Notes: generated by a model not told the origin, from the sequence alone. Shown: positions 9,123 to 18,782, counted from the stretch's first letter. The stretch is DNA of 60,405 nucleotides from Polaromonas sp. (GCF_018780625.1 NZ_JADMJK010000074.1:1-60405); one strand, 5' to 3'. Numbers and translations are program-made.

Positions 9123-10765
9123 CAGTGTCCCAGCATTTCTTTAGCGTGTGCGAGTGTGGTTCCAGAAAGTCGTTCTCCCCCCAGCATACGGGCGATTTCG
9201 GCGACGCGCTGTTCGCCATGGACATGTTCCACGGTGCTGAGGGTTCTGCCTTTTTCAGTGTGCTTGGCCACCACCAGATGCTGGTCAGCGCAGGCGGCAA
9301 CCTGGGGCAAATGAGTGACGGCCATCACCTGCCGGTCTTTACCCAATTGCTTCATCAGGCGGCCAACGGTTTCAGCCACAGCGCCGCCCACACCCGAATC
9401 AACTTCATCAAAGATCAGTGTCTGTGCCTGGCCAAGCTGGCTGGTGGTCACTGCGATGGCCAGGGCGATACGGGACAACTCGCCGCCCGATGCCACTTTG
9501 CCCACAGGCCTTGGTGTGCTGCCGCTATGGCCCGCCACCAGAAATTCGGGCTGTTCAAGCCCATGCTGGGCGGGCTGCTCCAGGGGGGCAAGGGCCACCT
9601 CAAACTTGCCGCCCTGCATGCCCAGGCCTTGCATGGCCTGGGTGATGGATTTGGCCAGCAGGGGCGCCGCCTGGCGGCGGGATTGGGAGATGCGACCAGC
9701 TTCCTGCAGATAAGCGGCTTGGGCCTGGCCCTCGTTTTTTTCAAGTTGAACCAGGTCTGCTGCCTCGTCGAGCTTTTGGAGCTCACTCTGCCATAAAGCC
9801 AGCAAGTGGGGCAACTCGGCAGGGCTGCGCTTGTAGCGCCGTGCCAGACTGACCCAGAGTGCCAGCCGCTCGTCAAGTTCCGCCAGCCGCTGCGGCTCCA
9901 GCTCGGCATGCCGGGCGTAGCTGTGGAGTGAATGCACGGCATCTTCTATCTGTGCAAGTGCACTGTCCAAAACCTCAACAAGCCCTTTGAATTCGGGTTC
10001 TATCCGCTCCTGATTTTGCAGTGCGGAAATGGCGCGGCCAAGCAGGGCGGCTGCGTTGCTATCGGACTCCTGCAAAAAGTCCACGGCGTTTTGTACGGCC
10101 TCACGCAGGGCTTGCGCGTTCGACAGGCGACCGTGCTGGGCGTTGAGTTCTTCCCATTCATCCGCACCGGGCGCCAGCTTGTCCAGTTCGCCGATTTGCC
10201 AGGCCAGGCGTTCACGCTCCCGCTGGAGGCTGTCTTGTGCGTTGCGGGCTTGCATCAGCGTTTTTTGGGTCTCGCGCCAGGCTTGCCAGCGCCGCGACAG
10301 CTGCTCGGTGGAGACCGCCGCATAGGAGTCCAGCAGGCCTCGCACGGCATCAGGGCGGGTCAGGCTCTGCCATGCATGCTGGCCGTGAATATCCACTAAC
10401 TGGCCTGCGATGTCCCTGAGTTGCGCTGCAGTTGCCGCGCTGCCATTGATCCAGGCCCGGCTCTTGCCTTGCGCGTCGATCGTGCGCCTGAGCAGCAAGC
10501 TCTCGCCCGCCTCGAAGCCGCCCTGTTCGAGCCGCTGTTCCAGGCCTGCAGGGTGGTCAAATTCCGCACTGATTTCGCAGCGCGGAGCACCTTCGCGCAC
10601 TACACCGGCATCGGCGCGTGCGCCCAGTACCAGTTGCAGCGCATCAATCAATATTGATTTTCCCGCTCCAGTCTCACCCGTGAGAACCGTAAATCCACCC
10701 GACAAATTCAGGTCCATTTCGTGAACGATCACGAAATCTCGCAAAGAAATGCTTTTGAGGCTCAT
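9122..10765 (-). CDS. recN: DNA repair protein RecN
   Basis: SMC-like ATPase acting in double-strand break repair by recombination. 547 residues. Walker [10 protein letters not shown] near residue 31, central coiled-coil rich in Glu/Gln/Ala (about residues 150–370), signature region [17 protein letters not shown] and Walker [12 protein letters not shown] in the C-terminal head. Length and order are standard. Downstream gene rapZ overlaps by one base; upstream nadK is 32 bases away on the same strand, so nadK–recN–rapZ is a likely operon. Confidence 0.96.
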   Translation of the reverse strand: MSLKSISLRDFVIVHEMDLNLSGGFTVLTGETGAGKSILIDALQLVLGARADAGVVREGAPRCEISAEFDHPAGLEQRLEQGGFEAGESLLLRRTIDAQGKSRAWINGSAATAAQLRDIAGQLVDIHGQHAWQSLTRPDAVRGLLDSYAAVSTEQLSRRWQAWRETQKTLMQARNAQDSLQRERERLAWQIGELDKLAPGADEWEELNAQHGRLSNAQALREAVQNAVDFLQESDSNAAALLGRAISALQNQERIEPEFKGLVEVLDSALAQIEDAVHSLHSYARHAELEPQRLAELDERLALWVSLARRYKRSPAELPHLLALWQSELQKLDEAADLVQLEKNEGQAQAAYLQEAGRISQSRRQAAPLLAKSITQAMQGLGMQGGKFEVALAPLEQPAQHGLEQPEFLVAGHSGSTPRPVGKVASGGELSRIALAIAVTTSQLGQAQTLIFDEVDSGVGGAVAETVGRLMKQLGKDRQVMAVTHLPQVAACADQHLVVAKHTEKGRTLSTVEHVHGEQRVAEIARMLGGERLSGTTLAHAKEMLGH

Positions 10766-10797
10766 AACTTAAGTCCTGGTCAGGTTCAGAGACAAGC

Positions 10798-11673
10798 TCA
10801 GGCCACGCCTTCGTTCCAGTGGAGTTTCTTGCGCAAGGTATCAAAGTAGCTCCACCCCTTGGGGTGTAAAAAGCGCACCTGATACTCTGAGCGCCTGACA
10901 GTAATCCGGTCGCCGTGCTGCAAGCTGGCCAGCGACTGCATGTCAAAATTGGCGCTGGCATCCCGGCCCGACACTATTTCAATAGCGACTTCCCCGGAGT
11001 CTGAAAGCACGATGGGCCTGTTCGAAAGCGTGTGTGGCGCAATCGGAACCAGTATCCAGCCCTCAATGGACGGGTGCATCAAAGGGCCGCCTGCAGAAAG
11101 CGCATAGGCGGTAGATCCGGTGGGCGACGCGATGATCAGGCCATCTGCGCGCTGGTTGGCCACAAAACGGCCATCGACTTCCACGCGAAGCTCGACCATT
11201 CCCCCGGTCGCGCCCCGGTTGACCACCACGTCATTCATGGCCGTGGCGCTGAACACGCACTGGCCGTCGCGCACCACCCTGGCTTGCATCATCCAGCGCC
11301 GATCTTCCTCGAATTCCCCGTGCAGCATGGGTTCGAGCGTCTCCCGGTATTCCTCGAATGCGATGTCGGTGATAAACCCGAGCCTGCCCTGGTTGATGCC
11401 GACCAGTGGAATGCCCGACTGGGCCAGCTGCCGCCCGATACCCAGCATGGTCCCGTCGCCGCCCACCACCAGCGCCAGATCGCAGTGTGCTCCGATCCCG
11501 GCCACGTCAAGCGTGGGAAACTGGTGAAGGCCGGTGTTGGTTGCGGTGTCTTGTTCAAGCACAACCTCGCAGCCCTGTGTGCCTAGAAAGTGCGCAATGC
11601 CCTCCAGCGCGGAGCGGGATCCTTGGGCTTGGTACTTGCCGATCAGTGCGACATGGCGGAATTGCAACTTCAT
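10798..11673 (-). CDS. nadK: NAD kinase
   Basis: Phosphorylates NAD to NADP. 291 residues from ATG 11671–11673 (a TTG two codons upstream is less likely). Shows the GGDGTMLG diacylglycerol-kinase-like motif around residue 67, [16 protein letters not shown], the NE/D-type MNDVVVNRG segment and [15 protein letters not shown], all diagnostic. Divergent from hrcA with a 49-base gap, the standard betaproteobacterial arrangement. Confidence 0.96.
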   Translation of the reverse strand: MKLQFRHVALIGKYQAQGSRSALEGIAHFLGTQGCEVVLEQDTATNTGLHQFPTLDVAGIGAHCDLALVVGGDGTMLGIGRQLAQSGIPLVGINQGRLGFITDIAFEEYRETLEPMLHGEFEEDRRWMMQARVVRDGQCVFSATAMNDVVVNRGATGGMVELRVEVDGRFVANQRADGLIIASPTGSTAYALSAGGPLMHPSIEGWILVPIAPHTLSNRPIVLSDSGEVAIEIVSGRDASANFDMQSLASLQHGDRITVRRSEYQVRFLHPKGWSYFDTLRKKLHWNEGVA

Positions 11674-11722
11674 CGCCAAATTACATCACAACCTGGTGGC
11701 CGAAGCTTCGTAGAATGTGTCC

Positions 11723-12742
11723 ATGCTTGATGCCCGTGCCCGGTTGTTGTTGAAAGCGCTCGTTGAGCGCTACATTGCTGATGGCCAGCCGGTGGGCTCA
11801 CGCACGCTCTCCAAAGCCTCCGGCCTTGATTTGTCGCCCGCCACGATCCGCAATGTCATGAGCGATCTGGAGGATCTTGGCCTGATCGTCAGCCCGCACA
11901 CCTCTGCCGGACGCATTCCCACAGCCCGGGGCTACCGCCTTTTTGTCGACACCATGCTGACCACGCAGCGCGACCCGCTGTCAGCGGCAGGCCGCTTCAC
12001 CACACCCAGGCTTGCGCCCGATCAGCCGCAGAAGGTATTTAGCAACGCTGCCCATATGCTGTCCAGCCTGTCGCAGTTTGTGGGGGTGGTCATGGCGCCC
12101 CGCCGCACGTCTGTATTCAGTCATATCGAGTTTTTGCGGCTTTCTGAAAGGCGTTTTCTTGTGATCATCGTCTCGCCCGACGGTGATGTGCAAAATCGCG
12201 TGATCTTTACCGAATCCGACTACACCCAGTCCCAGCTCGTTCAAGCTGCCAATTTTCTTAATTCGCACTATGGGGGCATGGCCATTGAAGAGGTGCGCGA
12301 ACGGCTGAAAAACGAGGTGGACGCGCTGAGGGGTGAAATTTCCGGTTTGATGCATGCGGCCGTTCAGGCCAGCTCCGAAGCGATCGAGTCGCGTGACGAA
12401 GTTCTTGTCTCGGGGGAGCGCAACCTGCTGGCCGTGAGCGAGTTTTCAAGCGATATGGGTAATCTGCGCAAGCTTTTTGACTTGTTTGAGCAAAAAGCGC
12501 AGTTGATTCGCTTGCTTGACGTTTCCAGCCGCGCGGAAGGTGTGCGCATCTATATTGGCGGCGAAAGCGAGGTCATTCCCTACCAGGAACTGTCCGTGGT
12601 GACCGCACCTTACGAGGTGGATGGTCAGGTCGTTGGCACGCTGGGCGTGATCGGCCCCATGCGCATGCCCTACGAGAAAATGATCCAGATTGTCGATATC
12701 ACGTCCAAACTGGTCAGCACGGCCCTTAGCCATAGCAAGTAG
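11723..12742 (+). CDS. hrcA: Heat-inducible transcription repressor HrcA
   Basis: Represses groESL/dnaK-type operons through the CIRCE inverted repeat. 339 residues from ATG 11723 (a GTG two codons upstream is also possible). The N-terminal winged helix is clear ([53 protein letters not shown]), followed by the GAF-like and C-terminal domains ([35 protein letters not shown]). I see no CIRCE element in this window, so its targets lie elsewhere. Confidence 0.96.
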   Translation: MLDARARLLLKALVERYIADGQPVGSRTLSKASGLDLSPATIRNVMSDLEDLGLIVSPHTSAGRIPTARGYRLFVDTMLTTQRDPLSAAGRFTTPRLAPDQPQKVFSNAAHMLSSLSQFVGVVMAPRRTSVFSHIEFLRLSERRFLVIIVSPDGDVQNRVIFTESDYTQSQLVQAANFLNSHYGGMAIEEVRERLKNEVDALRGEISGLMHAAVQASSEAIESRDEVLVSGERNLLAVSEFSSDMGNLRKLFDLFEQKAQLIRLLDVSSRAEGVRIYIGGESEVIPYQELSVVTAPYEVDGQVVGTLGVIGPMRMPYEKMIQIVDITSKLVSTALSHSK

Positions 12743-12767
12743 GCCCTTACAATCTGGTTGTTGTTGG

Positions 12768-12844
12768 GGGGCGTTAGCTCAGTTGGTTAGAGCAGAGGAC
12801 TCATAATCCTTTGGTCCACGGTTCAAGTCCGTGACGCCCTACCA
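12768..12844 (+). tRNA. tRNA-Met (anticodon CAU), elongator type
   Basis: 77 bases with encoded CCA at 12842–12844. D-arm GCTCAGTTGGTTAGAGC, anticodon loop CTCATAA, T-arm CGGTTCAAGTCCG, acceptor GGGGCGT paired with ACGCCCT. Anticodon CAT; an Ile tRNA with modified C34 is the alternative. A TACAAT hexamer at 12748–12753 could be its -10 box. Confidence 0.92.
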
Positions 12845-12859
12845 TTCAACAAAAGAGGA

Positions 12860-13303
12860 TCAGCGCAGCACCAGCACCGGCACAGTGCTGTGCGTGAGCA
12901 CATGCTGTGTTTCGCTGCCAAGCAGCACCCGCTTGATACCCTTGCGGCCATGAGAAGCCATCACCACCAGGTCACATTTGTGCTTTTTTGCAGCGGCCAT
13001 GATGGATTCCGCCACCAAGTCAGACCTGACGACGACGGCCTTGGCTTTGATGCCTTCCGCCTGGGCAGCCTGTTGCACGGCATCGACGACGGCCTGTCCT
13101 TTTTCGCTCCACTGTTTCTCGGTTCGCTCCACATCCTGCATTGAGATCGTCACGCCGCCTTCAAAGTAGCTGACGGGGTAGCGCGGCACGACGTACAACG
13201 CCACCAGATCCGCTCCGACTGCTCCTGCGAGATCGATCGCATTGCGCACCGCCTTTTTTGAAAGGGTTGAGCCGTCGGTTGCCACAAGAATGCGTTTGTA
13301 CAT
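12860..13303 (-). CDS. Universal stress protein, single domain
   Basis: 147-residue UspA-fold protein. N-terminal strand MYKRILVATDGSTLSKKAV and the ATP-binding loop G-x2-G-x9-G(S/T) seen as MASHGRKGIKRVLLGSETQ identify the nucleotide-binding class. Cytosolic, probably dimeric. First gene of the stress block; transcribed leftwards towards tRNA-Met. No FNR-type box precedes its own start, unlike its neighbours. The small TVPVLVLR C-terminus is typical. Physiological role not deducible beyond energy or oxygen stress tolerance. Confidence 0.9.
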   Translation of the reverse strand: MYKRILVATDGSTLSKKAVRNAIDLAGAVGADLVALYVVPRYPVSYFEGGVTISMQDVERTEKQWSEKGQAVVDAVQQAAQAEGIKAKAVVVRSDLVAESIMAAAKKHKCDLVVMASHGRKGIKRVLLGSETQHVLTHSTVPVLVLR

Positions 13304-13360
13304 GTTGGTTTCTCCGGGTTTGGTGTAACGGGATTTACAGTTTAGTCCAGTTTCGCGCGG

Positions 13361-13714
13361 CTACTCTCCACCGGATTTGATCCAACCCCCTGCCAACCTG
13401 CCTGCCAGAACGATGCCCGCCATCAGGCCCAGGACCGCTGCGACGCTGATGGATTCCCAGGGATGGCGGTGCATATACAGGTCGGCGGCGCGGCCCGCAT
13501 GGCGCGCACGATCCAGAAGTGCATGCTCTCTGCTATCAAACTCGCGACGAGCCGTTCTCAGACTTTTTTCGAGCCGCTCTCGCGCATTGTTGAAGCCTTC
13601 ATCCCCTCCTTGCGATGCGTGGCGAAGCAACTCTTCTGCGTCGTTAAGCAGGGTCTTGAAATCCTGCGCAAGTTGCGCCTGATTGTGACTGAGCGTTGTC
13701 CTTGCATCGTTCAT
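13361..13714 (-). CDS. ElaB/YqjD (DUF883)-type membrane-anchored protein
   Basis: 117 residues: a charged amphipathic coiled-coil region (about 1–80, LAQDFKTLLNDAEELLRHAS) followed by MHRHPWESISVAAVLGLMAGIVLAGRL, a C-terminal membrane helix preceded by the family's HxHPW motif. E. coli relatives are stationary-phase inner-membrane proteins that bind ribosomes; that function is known of the family and inferred here. A ribosome site AGGAG lies 6 bases before the ATG. The FNR-type palindrome at 13772–13785 is centred about 41 bases upstream of a plausible start point near 13737 with a TAGATT -10, so anaerobic induction is likely. Confidence 0.85.
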   Translation of the reverse strand: MNDARTTLSHNQAQLAQDFKTLLNDAEELLRHASQGGDEGFNNARERLEKSLRTARREFDSREHALLDRARHAGRAADLYMHRHPWESISVAAVLGLMAGIVLAGRLAGGWIKSGGE

Positions 13715-13771
13715 ACCATCTCCTTTGTGAAAGCCGATGCTTCAATCTATTGCAGCCCGCTCAGGAGAGGG

Positions 13772-13785
13772 TTGACAATTGTCAA
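13772..13785 (-). promoter_or_regulatory. FNR-type box (TTGAC-N4-GTCAA)
   Basis: TTGACAATTGTCAA, a perfect palindrome matching the TTGAY-N4-RTCAA consensus. With TAGATT at 13744–13749 as -10 it has class II geometry (centre at about -41.5) for the DUF883 gene. Confidence 0.7.
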
Positions 13786-13955
13786 TCGTGATGTGGCGCT
13801 GGGGTGACTATGCGACCGAGCGTGAGGAACTGGCCAGGCGCAGGGCGCTCTGCCGCGTCAGACGCCTTCATCTGTGAGATGCGTCCTCCGCGTTTTCGAG
13901 GTGTCAGCGAGTACCCCCGTGACGTCAGCCAGGACAAGCCAGCGATGAACAGGTT

Positions 13956-14426
13956 TCAGCCTGCCTTGGCGGCGCGGCCTTCTTCCGAGCGAACCACCAG
14001 GACCGGTACGGATGCGAGCCGGATGATTTGCTCGGCGCCGCTACCCATCAGCATGCGCCCCACACCGCGGCGTCCGTGGGTTCCCACCACGACAAGATCG
14101 GCATTCCATTGCTTGGCGGCATCTGCGACCACTTCGGCCAGTCGGCCACCAAAGTTGTCAAACAGCATGTTGTCAGCCTCAACACCTGCCGCTTTGGCCA
14201 TGTCCATGCCGTCATTGAGCACCTTGGTGCCGGCTTCTCGCATCACCGTGATGAGTTCACCCGAATACCCGCCGAATTGCTCGTAGCCGCTCAGGTAGGC
14301 CAACTCCTCAATGACGTGAACGAGTCGTACGCGCCCGCTTGAGTCCTTGGCCAGCTGCAGTGCCGCCACCAGGGCCTTGTTGGAAGTTTCGCTTCCGTCG
14401 ACAGGAACGAGGATTCGCTTGTACAT
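13956..14426 (-). CDS. Universal stress protein, single domain
   Basis: 156 residues from ATG 14424–14426 (a TTG two codons earlier is less likely). MYKRILVPVDGSETSNKALVAAL and the ATP loop GTHGRRGVGRMLMGSGAEQ are clear, placing it in the ATP-binding Usp class. A middle segment with ELAYLSGYEQFGGYSGELIT distinguishes it from the neighbouring Usp. An FNR-type site lies 62 bases upstream (14488–14501). It faces away from the lipoprotein gene at 14553, so this site lies between divergent genes and could serve both. Confidence 0.92.
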   Translation of the reverse strand: MYKRILVPVDGSETSNKALVAALQLAKDSSGRVRLVHVIEELAYLSGYEQFGGYSGELITVMREAGTKVLNDGMDMAKAAGVEADNMLFDNFGGRLAEVVADAAKQWNADLVVVGTHGRRGVGRMLMGSGAEQIIRLASVPVLVVRSEEGRAAKAG

Positions 14427-14487
14427 GGTCAATCCCTTTTGTAGTTATTTGACAGATTCAGTGTGGTGGATCGCAGGACCGAGCATG

Positions 14488-14501
14488 TTGAGGTTTGTCA
14501 A
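14488..14501. promoter_or_regulatory. FNR-type box (TTGAG-N4-GTCAA)
   Basis: TTGAGGTTTGTCAA; one arm deviates from consensus by one base. Located between a leftward Usp gene (start 14426) and a rightward lipoprotein gene (start 14553). Confidence 0.5.
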
Positions 14502-14552
14502 TGATGTTTGTTGACGCGGCGCAAGACATGAATATTGCACACGGGTAATAGT

Positions 14553-15137
14553 ATGCCAATGATGTTTCGCCTATTCCTGTTGACTATCGTTGCGGCATCC
14601 GTCGCCCTTTCTGCGTGTACATCCTTGCTGCCACGCAGCAGCAGCCGCACACCAGGAAATTTTGCCAATTTTGAGTCGGCCAGGGATGCCGTGCAGCGGA
14701 TCGTTCCGCTTGAAACCCGGTTTTCGGAGCTCAAAGAACTGGGGTTCGATCCCGATGCCGGTTCCAACGTCACCTTGATTCCTTATCCCGACGTCGTGGC
14801 GCGGCTGGCGCCATATCCGGCCCTGACGCTGCAGCAATTGGACCCGGGTGTCAGAAAGTGCGTGGAGGACCAGGCTGCATGCCGGGGTTACCTGTTCCAC
14901 TTCGAGCGGCAGGGTCGGCGCCGAACCGGGAGCTTCTGGCTGGATTTCCTGAACATTCGCCGCGTCACGGAAGTCACGGGGTGGTCGTTTGACGCATTGG
15001 TCATCGTCAGCAACGGTACCGTGTTGTTTCGAAACTTTGCAGGGCAGCCGCAGATCGACCGTTTCGAAAGACAGAGCAATCCGCTTGGACCACTTCAGCC
15101 CGCTGGAGAGGCTGCCGGGGCACTCTTGAAGCGCTAG
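14553..15137 (+). CDS. Putative lipoprotein, unknown function
   Basis: 194 residues from ATG 14553; a second ATG two codons later is also usable. Signal peptide MPMMFRLFLLTIVAASVALS followed by lipobox ALSAC, so a lipidated envelope protein. The mature part has no motif I recognise; a pair of Cys (RKCVEDQAACRG) could form a disulfide, and the C-terminal half contains SFWLDFLNIRRVTEVTGW and an AxVIVSNGTVLFRNFAGQP beta-strand segment. It stands alone between divergent Usp and the two-component genes. Function not assigned. Confidence 0.75.
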   Translation: MPMMFRLFLLTIVAASVALSACTSLLPRSSSRTPGNFANFESARDAVQRIVPLETRFSELKELGFDPDAGSNVTLIPYPDVVARLAPYPALTLQQLDPGVRKCVEDQAACRGYLFHFERQGRRRTGSFWLDFLNIRRVTEVTGWSFDALVIVSNGTVLFRNFAGQPQIDRFERQSNPLGPLQPAGEAAGALLKR

Positions 15138-15659
15138 CCAGCCCTCGTTGTCGCCTGCCTCTTTCCCATGGCAAGAATCGACCTTGTTCCATGTGGTTCC
15201 GCTACCGCTGCGTTGCAACCCCAGTGCATGACGCGCGCCAGGCGTGCGTCATGGCCTGAATGGCAAACAGCAAAAAATGGTCGAAATGGAAATTTCGGCG
15301 AAAACTTCAATCAATGGCTTGGCTTCGAAACAAAAAGTTTGTCCAGACGGGCCTGAGAACGGCTGCCTGGACAATGCCCGCTTCCTGGAAAGCGGGTTGG
15401 TACGTGGTACTTTGGGAAAAAACAGGTTTGCAATCCGGTAGTTGCTGTATGTAACTATCAATGCTAATTGTATATTTGGTTCATTTCTGGAGATATTTCC
15501 GTAGCAATGCTTCTGAATTTATTCTAAGGTTGATGCGTATAGGGTAATAGGTCAAAGTTTTCTGTATCAGTCAGCAAAAACCGATAGAAGCGATATCCCC
15601 ACCAAGAAATGGCTGAGAACACTTGGCCTGGATGGGGACTAAGAGTTTCAGGAGGAATT
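15138..15659. other. 522-base gap without a convincing gene; AT-rich second half
   Basis: Short open frames exist on both strands (for example 15260–15454 plus, 64 codons, basic and Trp-rich) but none has a good ribosome site or a recognisable domain. An imperfect hairpin TGACGCGCG/CGTGCGTCA lies at 15229–15251. From about 15430 to 15600 the base composition is clearly more AT-rich than the surroundings, consistent with a promoter or regulator-binding region for the kinase gene, but I see no consensus FNR or sigma-54 site. Confidence 0.5.
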
Positions 15660-16520
15660 ATGGAAAGTCGCATCCGGTCTAACGTCGTTGCCAGTTCGCC
15701 AATCAATTTTGGTGCCCGTCCGGCGGGGCAGTACTTTTTTGGGCCACGCACAAGCGGGAAAGAGTCGCCGATGGGTGCGTCGATTTTTCAGCTTAAGACA
15801 GTCGACAAAGAGCGTGCTGGTGGAACGCTGCAAAACCTGACCGATCTTGCGTGGATCCATGACGAACGCGGCGCCTTCGCGTCTGCGAGCAATACTATTC
15901 TTGAAGTAGAAAAAACCCGCGTGGCGCGCGAGTTGCACGACGAGCTTGCACAGCCCCTGACCGCGTTGAAGATGGACGCGGTATGGGTGCGCGATAACCT
16001 GGCGCTTGCGCCCGAGCTTGCAGCGGCCAGGTTGAACGAGATGCTGGAGATGCTGGACCGTGCGGTTGCAGCTACCCGCCGCATCGCGTCAGACTTAAGG
16101 CCACTGCTGCTGGACGATTTAGGCCTGGTGCCCGCCGTCGAATGGTTGGTGAGCAAATTCACCCAGCGCTCGGGGGTGGTTTGCACGCTTTCGGTGGACG
16201 AAGCGCTGGAGTTGTCGGAACCCTATGCGACGGCGATGTTCCGGATCGTTCAGGAGTCCCTGGCGAACGTTGCCAAGCACGCTGGCGCATCAGAGGTCGC
16301 TGTGCGTATTGAAAAATCGCGGGGCGCGGTCACGCTGGCCGTTCGGGACAACGGCTGCGGATTTTCGCCAGCGACGCCGCGCAAGCCCCAGTCGCTGGGC
16401 CTTCTGGGCTTGCGCGAACGGGCACATTTGCTAAAGGGCAAGATCGTCATCGAGAGCGCACCGGGGCAAGGGACCTGCATCCGGGTGTCTATTCCGCTGG
16501 CGCCAGCGGGTACGGCCTGA
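15660..16520 (+). CDS. Soluble sensor histidine kinase (HisKA_3/NarX-like family)
   Basis: 286 residues; start fixed by AGGAGG at 15650–15655 just before ATG 15660. No membrane helix and no recognisable PAS or GAF domain in the first 80 residues. The dimerisation/phosphoacceptor box is VARELHDELAQPLTALKMD with His93, followed by RRIASDLRPLLLDDLGLVPA, and the catalytic domain has FRIVQESLANVAKHA (N box) and DNGCGFSPA (G1). This is the NarL-partner class. The stop overlaps the next gene's ATG (TGATG), so it is paired with that regulator. What it senses is unknown; the location suggests redox or oxygen state. Confidence 0.92.
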   Translation: MESRIRSNVVASSPINFGARPAGQYFFGPRTSGKESPMGASIFQLKTVDKERAGGTLQNLTDLAWIHDERGAFASASNTILEVEKTRVARELHDELAQPLTALKMDAVWVRDNLALAPELAAARLNEMLEMLDRAVAATRRIASDLRPLLLDDLGLVPAVEWLVSKFTQRSGVVCTLSVDEALELSEPYATAMFRIVQESLANVAKHAGASEVAVRIEKSRGAVTLAVRDNGCGFSPATPRKPQSLGLLGLRERAHLLKGKIVIESAPGQGTCIRVSIPLAPAGTA

Positions 16521-17164
16521 TGATCAGGATCCTGATTGCCGACGACCATGCCATCGTGAGGGAGGGGCTCAAGCGCATTGTTGCTTTGGCTGACGACATG
16601 GAGGTGGTCTGCGAGGCTGCCGACGGAACGGAAGTGATGCAGCGCGTGCGAGACTCCGTTTTCGAAGTCATGGTGCTGGATCTGTCCATGCCTGGGCGAT
16701 GCGGAATGGAACTGATCAAGATGGTCCATGCCGAAAGACCCAAGCTGCGCATTCTTGTACTCAGCATGCATCAGGAGTTGCAGTACGCCGTGCGCGCCAT
16801 CAAGGCCGGCGCCAACGGCTACCTTACCAAGGAAAGCGCACCGGAACAACTGGTTCAGGCCCTGCGCCGTATTGCGGCTGGCGGTGCCTATATCAGCGCC
16901 GAGGTGGCCGAACAATTGGCCTTGGGCGCCATGCCGGGCGGGGTCGCCGCAGCGCACGAAACACTATCGGACCGGGAGTTCGAGGTGTTCGGTCTGATTG
17001 TGGCCGGCCACTCGGTGACCAGCATTGCGGCGCGCCTGAATCTGTCGGTCAAGACCATCAGCACCCACAAGACCAACCTGATGCACAAGATGGGCCTGCA
17101 AAACCAGAGCGAGCTGATTCGGTACGCTATTAAAAACGGTGTAACCGATCCCCTGGATCTCTGA
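16520..17164 (+). CDS. NarL/FixJ-family response regulator
   Basis: 214 residues. Receiver domain 1–120 with acidic pair Asp8/Asp9, phosphoacceptor Asp54 (VLDLSMPG), switch Ser and Lys (LSMHQE..., YLTKES). LuxR-type helix-turn-helix in the last 65 residues (LSDREFEVFGLIVAG, IAARLNLSVKTISTHK). Translationally coupled to the kinase at 15660. Its DNA target is not recognisable from sequence; the surrounding Usp and PHA genes are candidates, by position only. Confidence 0.94.
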   Translation: MIRILIADDHAIVREGLKRIVALADDMEVVCEAADGTEVMQRVRDSVFEVMVLDLSMPGRCGMELIKMVHAERPKLRILVLSMHQELQYAVRAIKAGANGYLTKESAPEQLVQALRRIAAGGAYISAEVAEQLALGAMPGGVAAAHETLSDREFEVFGLIVAGHSVTSIAARLNLSVKTISTHKTNLMHKMGLQNQSELIRYAIKNGVTDPLDL

Positions 17165-17192
17165 TGGCGGTTGTAGCGGATCCATGGCTTGA

Positions 17193-17206
17193 TTGACGTT
17201 TGTCAA
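17193..17206 (+). promoter_or_regulatory. FNR-type box (TTGAC-N4-GTCAA)
   Basis: TTGACGTTTGTCAA, matching the consensus in both arms, 62 bases before the start of the tandem Usp gene at 17268. Confidence 0.65.
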
Positions 17207-17267
17207 GTGGTTAAGGGCTGGCCAGACTTAAGCTTGCCAGATTGAAAACCTGTTGATGGAGTCGGCC

Positions 17268-18110
17268 ATGAATGCTTCCCTCACGCAGTTGCTGGTGCAC
17301 CTTGACCCTTCGCCAAAGGTGGCGCAACGCCTGAAAGCGGCCCGCCAGATCGCCCAGGCCCATGGCGCTGCGGTGACTGCGCTGTACGCGGTGACGCCGA
17401 ACTTTGTCGAACTCCCGTTTGCGCCTGAGATCGGGCCAGGCGTTGCGGCCAACCTGCGCGAGATCGACGACGAGTTGCGTGCAGGCGTGCGTGCCACGTA
17501 CGAGCAGTCGCAAAAGGAAGCCGGTGTCCCGATTGAATGGGCCGAGGTTCGCGATGATCCGGTGACGGCCTTGTTTGCGCAGCAGGCGTTTTATGCGGAC
17601 TTGCTGGTGCTGGGTCAGCACGATCCTTCCAGCACGACATCGAGCGGCGTCCCGGCTGATTTTGCCGAAAGTGTGATGGTCGCCAGCGGCAAGCCGGCCT
17701 TGATCCTTCCCTATGCAGGCATGCTGCCAGCGGTCATTGGCGAAACGGCCGTCATTGCCTGGAAACCTACCCGCGAAGCGGCGCTGGCCATCAGCGCAGC
17801 CATGCCTCTGCTGCAGCGCGCGCGGCGGGTTCATGTGCTGGTTTGGGGCGGTGAGGACGCTTGCGAAGACGGTCACCTGCTGAACCTGGACGGCTACCTC
17901 AAGCTGCATGGGGTGGATGCGGTGTGGCATCGCCACGGGGCCGAGCCCCAGGCATTGGGTGAGTTGCTGCTATCGCGCGTCTGCGATCTGGAGGCCGACC
18001 TGCTGGTGATGGGCTGCTATGGCCACAGCCGCGCGCGCGAGTGGGTTTTGGGCGGCACCTCCCGCACGGTGCTGCGCTCCATGACAGTGCCGGTGTTGAT
18101 GGCGCATTGA
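17268..18110 (+). CDS. Tandem-domain universal stress protein
   Basis: 280 residues with two Usp folds. Start chosen at ATG 17268 because GGAG (17258–17261) is at good spacing; an ATG at 17256 is in frame. The first domain (MNASLTQLLVHLDPS...) lacks a clear ATP loop (ILGQHDPSSTTSSG-like region), while the second ends with MGCYGHSRAREWVLGGTSRTV, which keeps the GHSR-x2-E-x2-LGG(T/V)S signature. Such asymmetry is usual in UspE-like tandem proteins. Preceded by an FNR-type box. Confidence 0.88.
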   Translation: MNASLTQLLVHLDPSPKVAQRLKAARQIAQAHGAAVTALYAVTPNFVELPFAPEIGPGVAANLREIDDELRAGVRATYEQSQKEAGVPIEWAEVRDDPVTALFAQQAFYADLLVLGQHDPSSTTSSGVPADFAESVMVASGKPALILPYAGMLPAVIGETAVIAWKPTREAALAISAAMPLLQRARRVHVLVWGGEDACEDGHLLNLDGYLKLHGVDAVWHRHGAEPQALGELLLSRVCDLEADLLVMGCYGHSRAREWVLGGTSRTVLRSMTVPVLMAH

Positions 18111-18364
18111 TGGCGGGGGGGCGGACTTCCTCGTCACGTTCCTGTCACAGTTCACAATCTTTCATAACCTGCGGCAAGCATCCGCGCCGCATGGCCCCGG
18201 CATACCGCCGCGTGATCGGTCGCGCAGCCAACATGCTTGTCCCCCACACTCGGATTTTTCTTAGGGCTTCTTCACGCTTCAGCGGCTTCGATCAGGACTT
18301 GTCTTAGGCCTGCTTTCAGCCGCCACCGAGACTGTTTTGCCGCGATCCCGGCGACAGTAGAGGC

Positions 18365-18754
18365 ATGTTCTACCGCAATACCCCCGTCAAAGTTTTCCTG
18401 GTGGATGACTCGGTTCTGATCCGGAATCGCGTCGCCTCTATGTTGGCCGGCGACACGATAGACGTCGTTGGCCAGTCCCACACGCCGCAGGGCTCGATTA
18501 ACGGCATTTTGGCCGCGCACCCGGATGTGGTGGTGCTGGATGTCCAACTGGAGGGGGGCGTTGGTCTTGAGGTGCTGCGCGCCATACGCCTGGCTGCCCC
18601 CGACATTGCCTTCGTGGTGTTCAGCAACAACGCCTGTCCCGCCTATCGCAAGCGCTATGCGGGTGAAGGTGCAAATGATTTTCTCGACAAAAGCACCGAA
18701 TTCGACCGGCTGGCGCGCGCAGTTTTGAACGCCGCGCAGCAGACCACGCACTGA
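18365..18754 (+). CDS. Single-domain response regulator (receiver only)
   Basis: 129 residues consisting of a CheY-like receiver: FLVDDS at the N-terminus, phosphoacceptor Asp59 (VVVLDVQLEGG), switch Ser (FSNN) and Lys (FLDKSTEF). No output domain, so it signals by protein contact or serves as a phosphate sink. Lies 28 bases upstream of fnr on the same strand and may be cotranscribed. Its kinase may be the soluble one at 15660, by proximity only. Confidence 0.9.
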   Translation: MFYRNTPVKVFLVDDSVLIRNRVASMLAGDTIDVVGQSHTPQGSINGILAAHPDVVVLDVQLEGGVGLEVLRAIRLAAPDIAFVVFSNNACPAYRKRYAGEGANDFLDKSTEFDRLARAVLNAAQQTTH

Positions 18755-18782
18755 TCTCCCAGAGTTAAAAAAGGAACACGCC

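Noticed and set aside
10965-10985. ACTATTTCAATAGC inside nadK as another repeat copy
   Set aside because: The bases encode the conserved VAIEIV segment of NAD kinase, so the likeness is explained by coding constraint.
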